64,000 bases of DNA from contig CM072512.1 of the NCBI GenBank assembly GCA_036898135.1, positions 24,377,924 through 24,441,923 on the forward strand. The letters run 5' to 3'. Source of the DNA: Oncomelania hupensis (taxonomy: Eukaryota > Mollusca > Gastropoda > Littorinimorpha > Pomatiopsidae). Shown here one piece after another: positions 49,821-60,629 of the stretch. The notes under the pieces are model-generated. The model made no database searches. It was not told the origin of the DNA and was given only the letters and a program-made list of their open reading frames with translations. Both the position numbers and the translations under genes were made by a program. Each line of letters starts with the position of its first letter. Position 1 is the first letter of the stretch.

Positions 49821-50523
49821 AACCCCTTGGGGTTATGAGCAATCTTGCCACTGTAGATTGTTCTAACCTATAAAGGGAAAAGTGAAAGCCCCAGTTGAAA
49901 ACCTGTCTTGACTTTGTAGGCAAGACCGATTCACTGCGGCAACAGTACCCCCGTTGGAGTGCCGGGGGTTTTAGTATAAATAGTATCCCCACTTTCTGGA
50001 AATTTAGTGCTTTAAATTCCCACTGTCGCCGTCTTCCTCATTTGCTCTTTCCCATTCCTGATCTGTCCTATCACTCTGCTATACTATCTTCTTCTACGCT
50101 AGATCAATGACCTACCTTTTTTCTTGAAAACTCTTCCTGGACAAGACTCCTTGTTTGTGTATGAGGTCTGTTGGATCAGCTTGGGAATGTTGGACGCTTT
50201 CTGCCGGGTGGTCACTAGGGCTTCCTATGATGTTATTATTTAGCAATATAGGCATTTTATATGTATGTGTTTTGTTGATGATTTATAATGATGTTTGTAT
50301 TCTATTTTGTTTTTGTAACCGGGGATTCGAGTAGTTGGGGTAAAGCCTCAGCCGTCCCCTGCGTGGGATGTCTTTATTGTAAAGTGACTGGCCGGTGGAG
50401 GGAATTCAATTTTCCCACTAGGGTTGTTTCGGCAGATCTTTTATGCGGATCGGGGGTTGTCCGGTCCTGATTTGGCTCGGAAGAGTCCGCTGGACCTAAA
50501 GCAACAATCAATCAATCAACAAT
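49821..50523 (+). repeat. ~690-base dispersed repeat, copy D (long form)
   Basis: It runs from AACCCCTTGGGGTTATGAGC to GCTGGACCTAAAGCAAC and a CAAT tail. It is the best-preserved copy together with copy A. Open-frame pieces are interrupted by stops. Confidence 0.87.
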
Positions 50524-51450
50524 CAAGACTCTGTTCGTAATTGATTTTGTCTTTTTGTTGAAGGTGTTTTCCGTGTAAACTTGTTGTTAGTTGGTTATGT
50601 TATTAAGTTGTAAGTTTGTTCCATTGAAGGTGTTATAATTGTTAGTAGAGGGAGGGGGATGGCGGACCGAGAGAGAGAGAGAGAGAGAGAGAGAAGAGAG
50701 AGAATATGTGTGGGGTGGGGGGAGGGAGAATTTCTTTCGTCTTATTTTTTTTCTAGTCCTCACTTCTTCGTTTGCTCCTCCTCTCCCGCTCGTCCTCGCC
50801 CTCCTTCTTTTCCTCTTCCCCGCGTTCTATACGTCCGCTTTATTCACTTCATTTTCTTCCGCTTCTTTTGATCATCATTACCAGCTCTATTGTATAGTTC
50901 AGGTGACATTTGTTGAAGTAGGCTTTCATGTTGGTTTCAGTTCATTTAATCTGGTATTGGAGCAAAATGGTCTTTATAAAAAAGTCATGTGACTTGACTT
51001 CACCTTTGCACAAATATAACTACGCAGTACAATTGGCCTATAATCAATCAATAATTTATTTTAACGTCTTTTCACGTATGTGATTTTAGACCATACAGTC
51101 ATTCTCACGCATGTACACAAACATGTAATATAACAATTTAAAGTTGAACCAATTGGCCTACCTATATCTATAGAGCATCCATTATTTATTATCCGGTATT
51201 ATATACTGCACTACGAAATGAGAGTTCCTATTCTACCGTAGTTAAGATTACACGAGATTTAAATTCTCAATACTGTTAGCCCACTAGACCTAGGCTTACT
51301 GTACATACAAAGATACTTCGTGTAATTGCAAAAGTCAGTTTACACAAAGCAGGTTAAACTAGGCTCCTACGCAATTCTATACTGTATAACTTGGTGTTTG
51401 ATCATTGTTTAGTTTACATGTACACCAAGTACTCTATACAAAGACTACTG
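50524..51450. other. Non-coding DNA
   Basis: GA tract at 50671-50702. No convincing exon of the downstream regulator gene was found. Confidence 0.4.
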
Positions 51451-52183
51451 TATGACGGCCTACTGGCGACAAAACCTGGTAATTAAAAATATTATGGGAT
51501 AATTACAATTATCAAGGGATAATTACAATTATTATTGAAAAATTATAAAATCTTCGCGCGGCCATGTTTAATTGTCAGTTTTGGCTCTAGCAATCCGCCT
51601 GGACATGCGCCAAAACCGAAAATTGTAATTATCACATAATAATGACAATGTTCACTTCATAATTAATTCTGACTAGGGCGGTTTACTAGCGCCCAAACGT
51701 GCATTTACAGGTATCAGTGATAATAGTAATTAACACGTGTTCTGTGTATCTAACATTATGACGGCCTACTAGCGCCAAAACCTGATAATTACAAATATCA
51801 TTTAAAAATTACAAATATCAACGAATTACCACGTAAAATGTGTAATTGTCAAGTGAAAATTACAACTTTCGGTTTTGGCCCATTTTTAGACGGATTGCTA
51901 GAGTCAAAACTGAAAATTAAACATGATAGCGCGAAGATATTGGAATTTTTCAATGATAATTGTAATTTTCCCTTGATAATGGCAATTTTTCTATGATATT
52001 TGTAATTGTCTCACGATATTTGTAATTTCAGGTTTTGGCGCTAGGAAGGCGTGGCAAATACTGATAATTATTAATTAACACTGTGGATTACAGGTATCTC
52101 TGTAAATTACACAGAACACGTGTTCATTTGAATTATTTCGTGATACTGGTAACTCTCTGTTTTGGCGCTAGTAGGCCGTCATA
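51451..52183. mobile_element. Foldback-type non-autonomous element with nested inverted repeats
   Basis: The ends are inverted repeats (TATGACGGCCTACTGGCG at 51451 and CGCTAGTAGGCCGTCATA ending 52183), flanked on both sides by CTACTG (51445-51450 and 52184-52189). Inside, 51451-51650 is inverted at about 51840-52054, and the end motif recurs at 51757 (same strand) and about 52031-52054 (inverted), with a diverged copy near 51678. AACACGTGTTCTGT appears once in each orientation (51732 and 52110). No coding frame. The superfamily is not known. Confidence 0.88.
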
Positions 52184-53817
52184 CTACTGGGTATGATCGT
52201 TCACGTAGTCTTAGTTCAGTTTGCTAAAAGGTACACAATGCTAGACCTTGTTGGGAAAAGACGGTACTGGTAATAGTTGGTTCATTAGTTAAACCTAGAT
52301 CACTTCACACAAAACAAATAGTATCATTCTCTCTCATTTGCTATTCCCATTGTATAGGCATATAATTCCTTCTCATTGGAAGTCCCATTCTACAGACATT
52401 AACGTTATTCATTGTAGAACTGAAAACACGTAAGCTTGCTCAAAACTAGGCTCACATTGCGTAGCCGAGACTCGATGTCTCTGCTAAGCCATATATGCTG
52501 GGCCTACTATGAAAAGATGGTTGATATAATCTTGAGGTCAAGTTCGCCACTTTGGGTGTTTTACGCCGAGCCTGCCTTCCCGTCTTGCACTGTCCAAGAT
52601 GGCCGCCAGCGTAATTGATTATCCGGTATTCTTGTCAGCTAGCTGTAGATCGGTTTGTTGGGTTTATTTCAAGCTGAAGGGTTCTTCGCTTTCACACATA
52701 AATCTATCAGGGCCTTCCCTTTCTATCTCTAGGTTTTTCTTCCACCTTCTCTTTGTACTTCTCCTAATTCGCTTGTAGGCTGTCTGCCACCATTTCGGAG
52801 AGAGAAGCGGGATCACTTAGTTTATTCAACCATATTTTGAAATTACAATTGTAATTCAAAAGGGGGGGGGGGAGAGAATAGGTATAAATGTTATCTCTTC
52901 AAATATTGCACTCATTAAGTCTCCTCTCTGAAAATCCTTTTTGGGAAGAGAGGGGACTATAAACTAATATACATACATACATTGCACTCATTCTATCACT
53001 CATACATAGGTCTATTTATTTTAATGCCCTTTCCATCATCGCAGTCTGCGTTCAACTAAAGTAGTGGTGATGTTGATGTTGGATACTTGTATTGCGCGGT
53101 TACACCATGCTGGGGTAAAAATGCGCTGGGAGACGGAAAGAAAATGACAAGAAAAGTAAGTAGAAAGGAACAAAATTGACCGTGTCAAGCGCAAAAGTGG
53201 GCCGTTACAAGCTGACCCTATAATTTAGCATCTGTGGGCTTGACAGACATCTTTGTGGCAGGTCTAGTATAAATTATCGACGGATAAAGAATATTGCATG
53301 TTGTAGTCTATCTTACCAGTTGACATAGGTATGAGCTAAGCGATACGGCTTTAGGCCTACGTCATTGTTCGGACAGGCTGAAAAAATAGCAGCGGTTAAA
53401 TGATTGACAGAAAGGGTACGAGAGGGGGGGGGGGGATGGAGAGGAGGTAGGTGGGAGGACCCCATCTTACCAGCTGTTTCTATCTTAAGTTGCTTTTCAA
53501 GCTACTAAGCTCTGTCGTACAGTTTTAAAATTGTTTGGGCGTAACCAATCAGTCCAATTGCAAATGATCGAGTACTTCTCGTTTCCACTCACTCCATCAC
53601 GTTGTTTATCGATAAAGCATCTTTCTTCTCCTCCTCTTTCTTATATTTCTTTCTCTTCTTCTGTCTTCTTTTTCGAGAACACATCAAACGCTCTGTATTA
53701 TCGCGGTTTGTAGTCTTCTTTGCGTATGGTTCACTTTATCGACTTCTTGACCTACCGTGATTCTGTGAAGTGGACAATATTAAAAAAAATTTTAATTCAT
53801 TTTGTTTTGTTGTTGAC
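52184..53817. other. Non-coding DNA with a possible promoter-like site
   Basis: TCCAAGATGGCCGCCAGC at 52592-52609 has both a strong start context and the core of a YY1-type site. A 59-codon frame begins there without a clear donor. G tracts lie at 52862-52872 and 53426-53434. No gene is called. Confidence 0.3.
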
Positions 53818-54060
53818 ATTTTATTGTCCCTTTTTATCGGGAAATTCTGGGCCTCCTCCCCTAGTATGGGTATGGGTTTTTGAAATTTTGCTGGGGGGGG
53901 GGGGGGGGGAGCACCGGAGTACCCGGTGAAAACCCCAGAGACGTTGCCCGAAAGTAAATAATATTCCGAGCAACATAACATCTAGAGGATCGATCCCACG
54001 TCTGTCAGGTGCCCATTGGTTTCTAGCCTGTGGACAAGGCAAGTTAGGCTGACATTAGAC
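53818..54060 (-). repeat. Leu/Ser-type tRNA-headed SINE (family A), copy 2
   Basis: It matches 23015-23300 and 54637-54956, but the very 5' end of the tRNA-like head is lost or replaced. A G tract interrupts it at 53882-53909. Confidence 0.82.
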
Positions 54061-54063
54061 AAC

Positions 54064-54322
54064 GCGAATGAACGAACATTGAGGTTTAACGTCTACACCC
54101 ACCATTGGCGATATGGCAGACGGGAATAACCATCCCAGGGAACTAGGGGTAGGGACCTGAATCAACACTGAACCACCAGAGCAATCATAATGCTGAAATG
54201 GACAGTGAAAAATGGCCACTTTTGTCTTGCTCATCACGGGATTCGAACCTGGGTTATCGGTGTGCCAGGCGAACGCTCTCTACCACTTGAGCTAAGTAGA
54301 TGGGACTAAGACCACGCGGCCA
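54064..54322 (-). repeat. tRNA-headed SINE (family B)
   Basis: On the minus strand ACTTAGCTCAAGTGGTAGAG is the A box and CAGGTTCGAATCCCG the B box. A body of about 160 bases ends GTTAAACCTCAATGTTCGTT and a short CATT-type tail. Confidence 0.8.
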
Positions 54323-54448
54323 CTACGCTCGCTTTATGTCCGTGCAGGCTGACCACTACTGCCAAATGACACAAAAAAAAATTTAAGCTTGAGTGACCTT
54401 TCCTGTCAAATGGTAATTTGTCCCTACACACATTGCGTAGACGTTGTT

Positions 54449-54636
54449 GTTTGTAGATTATAGTCACACGACACTTTCGCATATAGGTGACTACTGGACC
54501 GATTTATACTGACACCAGCGGGCCAGTTGTTGGTAAAGGGGAAAATAATATGATCACACGTTGACCAATCCGGGATTCGAACCAGCGACCTTTCGGTTAC
54601 TAGCAAGACGCTCTTACCAACTGAGCTACCCGGCGA
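54449..54636 (-). repeat. tRNA-headed SINE (family C), copy 2
   Basis: Closely matches 13884-14090: the same tRNA-like head (GCCGGGTAGCTCAGTTGG on the minus strand), body and GACTATAATCTAC end. Confidence 0.9.
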
Positions 54637-54956
54637 GCGTTGTGGCCAAGTGGGCTAAGGCGGGACTAACTTGCCTTGTCCACAGGCCAGAAACCAATGG
54701 CGCCTGACAGGTGTGGGTTCGATCCTGCATCGGGGCGTTATGTTTCTCCGAATATTATTTACTTTCGACTCGGGCAACGTCTCGGGGGTTTTCTCCGGGT
54801 ACTCCGGTTTGCTCCCCCAGCAAAATTTCAAAATATTTCAAAAATTTAAAGAATTTTCGTTTGGGCGCGCCACAGGCTGCGACTACGCCTTCCACATGGG
54901 GAGGCGGCCCAGAATTTCCCGATAAAATGGGACAATAAAGCATTAAAATCTTTTTT
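54637..54956 (+). repeat. Leu/Ser-type tRNA-headed SINE (family A), copy 3
   Basis: Best copy of the family: the head GCGTTGTGGCCAAGTGGGC has a long variable arm and a GGTTCGATCC B box, the central motif TTTTCTCCGGGTACTCCGG, and the 3' end GGGACAATAAAGC with an A/T-rich tail. It abuts copy 2 of family C head to head. Confidence 0.9.
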
Positions 54957-55239
54957 AAAAAAATCTAAATCTAAAAATCTAATTGCGTAGCCGAGACTGG
55001 CTTACGTTTTATTGGGGAGGAGGCGAACGCAAGTCAGTCATCGCCACATAGTGTGGTCTCTATATACATGTACCCACTGACTGTGCTGCTGTCCAAATGA
55101 AGGACTCGTTTTCCCTCCCCGCCGTATGCCCAGTCGTCGAAGCATAGACCTACGGGCGACCGTGCATAATAGGTTGGTTACTTGGAGGCGTAGAAATATA
55201 TCGGATTACTTTTTTAAAAAAGAAAAAACAACTGATCTA

Positions 55240-55242
<3 letters not shown>

Positions 55243-55333
<91 letters not shown>
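55243..55333. repeat. GA microsatellite
   Basis: About 45 GA units. Confidence 0.97.
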
Positions 55334-55335
<2 letters not shown>

Positions 55336-56756
55336 TGTGTGTGTCTCTATGTATTCGGCTTTTACAAGACTACATCATCGTGCTTTAAAACAAAGGTACT
55401 GTTAAATATATAGAAAGCAGCCTCTGTGAAAACGGTACGCTTAACTGCTAATACTTAATTACAGTAACAATCATGTAGACCCACTTCTTCACTTTAGCTG
55501 TATTTTCATGAAATAGTGCGTCCGCTACTATACTAGGCCTGACAATAAATATTCTACAAACAATCGTGTAAGCATATACATATCTTTGTCACTTGTACTA
55601 TGTTTATGATAACGCGGTACTTTGTATTGAACAACAGATGGTGTTTTTACCCATCATTGTGGTACGATTATAACCTCTAATATCTATCGTAGACAACGTC
55701 TGGGTGCCTGTATTTTGTTTGTGTGTATGTGAGCGTGCGTGTGTGCGGTTGTCTGTACGTTTGCATCTGTGCATGCATGCGTGGTGATGGAAACACAAAT
55801 GCACATGGGTTTATCATTGATAGCGAAAATATTAAGTTTGTGAGGTACTTTGCGTACGTGCGAATCTCCGGTCATAATTCTGTCATAAAACCGACCGTTT
55901 TTATCTTCGGCGGTAAGGTTACACACTTTAAATGCACCAAATGTGAACAGATGTTTTTTAGGCATTCAGATCACCCCCGTTGCCCCTTTCTCTCCCTCCC
56001 TCCCTCCTCCCACCCCCCAGTTACATAGGATATAAGCATTTTTAGCGTATTTATAAAACGTAGCCATATATGACAGCTTGTGGTTAATAATCATCAATAG
56101 GCTACTCACGGTATTGGTTAAAACCTTTCAGCAATATCTGGCATTTTTAATGAAAACGGGTTTTTACATTAATAATTGGTTTTTAAAACCTGTTTAAGCT
56201 CTATGTTATCAATACTAAACACATCGATCTTTTCTCGTCTGCTAAGAACACATGTTACGAGATTATGTCTTTAAACAAAGTTTCACTGGCTTGTTTAACT
56301 GGATACTGAAATAATGAGGACTTGCGCAGTAAACTGAGCTGTTCTGTATAATTTGCAGTTTTCAACATTCTATTGTTCATTTAATGTTTTTATGGAAGCC
56401 TTCACAGTCTGCCAAACATATGTTTTTGATTTTTAACGTTTGAATTGTAGTAAGGAGACACAGTTTAACATGTTTTGTTTTTTAAAAATATAGACCCTAA
56501 TTTTGTATGCAGTTAGTACACACAAATCGGGTTGAAATAGGACACGCTTCCCATTTGTTTGCCATGAGCATATCATTATAACATTTTGGCCTTTGATTCG
56601 ACTCAACAGGCTTGATTAACAATTGTGAACTGACGTGAGCTGACTTGACATAGACGTGGTACTGTTCGTAGTGTGCTGTTATACTATTGTAATGTACTTC
56701 TTTTTTTATTACTGAGTAATCTCAGCGCTTTTAATTAGTATGACTGTGTGTTGCAG
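55334..56756 (+). other. Probable upstream intron of the regulator gene
   Basis: The first visible coding exon starts at an acceptor, so the sequence before it should be intron. This stretch is AT-rich with no clear exon. A TG-rich patch lies near 55718-55760. The upstream coding exon was not found in the window. Confidence 0.4.
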
Positions 56757-58432
56757 AACGGCAAAACACCCTCAGTTGACGGCTTGTCGGGCGATGAAGG
56801 CAAGAAGAAGAAGTCCAAGTCCAGCTCGTCCAAGAAGAAGAAGAAGGGAAAGGAGAAGACGAAAGATCGAGACAAGGCTCGAACCAGCATTAACAAAGAC
56901 GGCAGCAACAGCACGGCTAAGACCGAGCTCAACGGCGATGTCCCAGGCCTGGCTAGCGCTAACAACATCACTGCCAACAACCAGGACAAGGACAATAGCT
57001 CCTCTGTCGACTCTTCGGCTTCATCTACTGACGACGACAACCTTTCCGAGGAGTCGGAGGTGGAAGAGCAGAAAGAGAAGAAGAAGAAAAAGGCGAGGTC
57101 AGGCTCAGACGAGCCCGCCCCTAAAGGTATCAAGATGAAGATTAACCTGGCCACCTCAACGGCCAAGACTCAGTCCTCATCGTCGGAGGAGTCGTCGTCC
57201 GGTGAATCTTCGGACGATTCTGACGACAGCAGCGACGACGAAGACGACAACACCGCCGATGCTCCTCTCGTCATCGACCCCGCCTCCCTCAACTCTCCCT
57301 TATTCCCAGACTCGCCCAAGTTGACTGAAGAAACGACGGTAACCAGAAGCAAGCCGCCCCTCGTCACCACCATCAAAAAACCGCCGGTAATAGTAATCAA
57401 CCCACGCAGTCCGGAGGTGAAGAAAGACGAGGAGAGTTCGTCCGAAGACGATGAGCCTCTAGCCAATATTAATCGCACTAAGCAGACTCCGGCCAAGCAA
57501 GACAAGGATGAAGAATTCGCTGAGGTTGTTAGTGAAAACGTCAACGGTGCTGAGGACAAAGAGCCTGAAAATGAGGTCAGGGTTGAAGAGGCTGTGAAAA
57601 AGGACAAGATGGAAACTGAGGAGAGCCAGGACGAAAAGGCTGTAGTTATGGATTTCGACTTTCCTCTTCAGCTCACAGTCCCCAAGAAAGAGGAGGTGCC
57701 AACAGTCGGTGCAGACGCGGCCACAGAAGCCCAACCTGACAATCCTAGCGTCAGTGGAGACGTGGAGATGCGAGATGACTCAGAGAAAAAATGCACTCTT
57801 GGTGAGGTGAAAACTGAAGTAGCAGCAAATGACGCTAATGGTCCAAAGGTAGAAGTCAAGAAAGACGAAGACGATAAGAAAACCGCTGACATTACTGCGG
57901 CTGGTGAGTGTCTGCAGAAGCCGGCTCTTTCTCCCGTGACGCAGTCATATTCCTCCAACTTTCTCTCTACAATTACTCCAAACCTCATCACTTTAGACAA
58001 CTACAAAGATGTTAATCAATACAAAAAGGAAGAAGATGTCAGTAAAACAGAAATAACCGCCTCTTTCGAAAGCGCCCTACTTCCTCTGCAACTATCACTG
58101 CACCCGTCCAGGGCAGAGGAAAATTCACAACCACAACAAGAAGAACAGCCTGCCTCCAAAGAAGGCCAGGAATCAGACAATGACAAAGACATTCAGCCAT
58201 TGGCTGGCGATCTGTCTGCTAAGGAAGAGAGCAACTGTGGAGCGATGGATCTCTCTGAAGCAAAGTTACCAACTTCTGAGCAATTGCCGATTGAGGATGC
58301 TGCTGCTGAGGCACCATCCTCAGAGACGTCAGGAGGAAGCGGGAGGAGTTCTGCTGAACCAGTCCAATCCAAGAACATCCCCGCCGTTCCTCCACTCGTT
58401 CCTGTTGCCAAAGTGGAGAAAAAGTCTGGCGG
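56757..58432 (+). CDS. Internal coding exon of a large low-complexity nuclear regulator (partial gene)
   Basis: This is an open frame of 1,676 bases that enters after a splice acceptor (pyrimidine-rich run, then TGTGTTGCAG) and leaves at a GGCGG|GTGAGT donor. The apparent GTG start a few codons upstream lies in the intron, so the exon starts in phase 0 with AAC GGC AAA. The protein opens with a Lys/Ser-rich stretch that looks like a nuclear localisation signal. Long Ser/Asp/Glu blocks follow (for example SSSEESSSGESSDDSDDSS), and two short hydrophobic peptides share PLQL (DFPLQLTVP and LLPLQLSLHP). A DLS peptide (AMDLSEAKLP) sits near the exon end. I see no folded enzyme or zinc-finger domain. 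Codon GC is clearly above that of the flanking DNA. The composition suggests a chromatin or transcription scaffold, but the family is not recognised. Confidence 0.85.
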
Positions 58433-58741
58433 GTGAGTACTACACACATCTGTCCTGTTAAAAGTAAGATCATAATATCTTTCATGTCCCATCCACACCG
58501 GAATTATTTTGAAAGTTGTTTTTAATTTTATTTTAACAGGTGTGCGCTCTCGAGAGAGTGTGGAAAGATAGCTAGATGATTTTAATATTAACTACGCGCT
58601 AGGAGTGAAACACGTTCGTGGGATTCTTTCATTTTGATTTATTTGGAAAACAGTGGTTGACGTTATGCTTTTACTTGGAGAGAAACGTCAGTGTCGGCTG
58701 CCTCATGTTTGTGTGACATACCGCGTACCTTTCTGTTTCAG
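58433..58741 (+). other. GT-AG intron between the two coding exons
   Basis: The intron is 309 bases, beginning GTGAGT and ending TTTCAG, and interrupts a Gly codon after its second base. The reading frames on either side join without a stop. It contains an in-frame ATG (58653) that would open a spurious N-terminal extension of the last exon. Confidence 0.85.
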
Positions 58742-60629
58742 GAAACTATCACGACTGAGCAATATCATCGACAACCTTCGCGTGACTAAAGAGAAGCAGT
58801 CGTTGGAGGGATGTGAAGAAGGGAGCGACTTGGCTACCCCGGAATGCAAAGCTTCTCCCACTCTGCCTGCCTCCTCATCTAAAACACCGGCCGTCCCTCC
58901 TCAATTGCTGTCCTCCCGTCCCGAGGACAAAAGACTGTCCTCAGGGTCCAGCAGCAGCTTCACCCCTCCCCCTGCGTCCCACCGCCGCTCTTCGCCCGTT
59001 CCTCCACCCTCCACACATACGCCACAACATTCATCGTCATCATCCGCTTCCACTTCCAGACAGCGGCACTCACCTTCGCCTAGTCACCACAGTCGTAAAC
59101 CCTCGTCTACCTTGCCTTCGTCCACAGCCTCTAGCCATCATCCACATCCCTATGGCTCATCCACGTCGTCGTCGCACCTTCCATACTTCAGCGGCAGCAG
59201 CTCTTCGACCAAAACCAGCAGTAGCAGTACTAAACCGTCAACATCGTCGTCGCATCATTCCTCATCCACGCCGTCAACAAGCCGTCCCACTGCTTCCACA
59301 CCCTCCACGTTCGCCTCCATTCCCTCCATGTTGTCCACGTCACCCTCGGCTGTCAGCGTGGCAGCAGCTTCTCCTTTGATGGCCGGGGCTGGCACGGCGT
59401 TGACCCGTCACCAGCAGGAGCAGCTGGCATTGTCCCTACAGCAGATGATGTCAGGGAGAATGATGCCTGGCGACCTCAACAGCCAGCTCATCGCCTATCA
59501 GATGGCTCAGGCCGAGGCAGCCGCCATGCAGCTGCAGCAGGCCAGCTACATGCAGAAGATGACGGCAGACATGCAGAAGATGTCGGCGGCGGCGTCCCTG
59601 TCGGCGGCACAGAGCAAGGCGGAACGGGACTACCAGTTGGCTGCCATGTCCGCGTTGCTGCCCTGGCCCCCGCGACCTGACATGCTCAGTCCCTTCGGAC
59701 CTTTCGCCCACCATCACTTGCTGGCCTTTCAGCAGCAACAACATCAACAGCAGCAGATGCAGCAACAGATGAGAGAGAAGGAGCTAGAGAAGGAGAAGCT
59801 CAGGCAGCAGCAGAAGCAGAAGGAGCGTGAGCAGCAGCAAAAGCGGGAACGGGAGCGAGCTGAGCGTGAGAGAGAGCAGCAAAAACTTCGCCAGGAGCAC
59901 ATGGACCGTAAGATGCAGCAGCAGAAGCTGCAGGAACAGCAGCAACAGTTCCGGCAGAAGATGATGGTAGAACAGCAACGCAAGATCGATGCAGCGCACA
60001 GCCAACTGATGCAGCGGGACGCCAAGCGCAGCTACGAGGCCATGATGATTTCCTTGCCTGGCTTGGCGGGGCTGGCGGGGCTGGCAGCTACGCCTTCTGC
60101 ACATGGCGAGCAGCCACGCCAAGCCCACAGCCACAGCGATGCTAAGAAACCCCGGACTTCCTTTCCATCCTCATCCTCCTCTTCTACTACGCCCGGCAAG
60201 CCGCGCCCCAGCCACACGAAGGAGAACGGCAGCGGAGGCAGCAGCAGCGGCGGCAGTAGGAGCGGAAGCAGCGCTGCACCAAACCCGCTCAACCTGCCCA
60301 TGCCCGTTCCCATGTCCCCCATGGCATCACACGGCATCTGGTCCAACTGCTTCCCACATTCCCTGCCCGCACCCCCCAGCTTAGACATGACGCAGATCAC
60401 CAAGTTCTACGAAGAGGCGTCCAGAAAAGCCGCGGCTGAAGCTAACCGTGCTGCCTCCTCATCTGCGTCGTCCACCCCCAGCAGACCGGCGGCTCACAGC
60501 GGGTCCAACTCCACCACCACCACCACTAGCAGGAACGCGCACGGTCCACCATCTTCCACCGCCACCTCCTCTTCCTCTTCAGGTAGTGCAGGTGCGGATG
60601 TGCTGGACTTGAGCGTGAGCAAACGTTAA
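58742..60629 (+). CDS. Last coding exon of the same nuclear regulator
   Basis: The acceptor is CCTTTCTGTTTCAG, and GG from the previous exon plus G completes a Gly codon, giving SGGKLSRLSNIIDNL across the junction. The ATG at 58653 is intronic and is not the start. The exon encodes about 628 residues: a Ser/Pro/Thr/His-rich region (about 58850-59390), an Ala/Gln/Met-rich helical segment (about 59400-59640), a Gln/Glu/Lys/Arg coiled coil (about 59725-60010), a Leu/Ala/Gly segment, a KKPRTSF basic patch, more Ser/Gly repeats, and the C-terminus DVLDLSVSKR followed by TAA. LDLS resembles the PxDLS motif bound by CtBP corepressors; that role is inferred. Together with the previous exon this gives at least about 1,187 residues, lacking the N-terminus. 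The family is not recognised with confidence. Confidence 0.87.

Noticed and set aside
58653..58741. Alternative N-terminus starting at ATG 58653
   Set aside because: It lies within a good GT-AG intron whose flanking exons join in frame.
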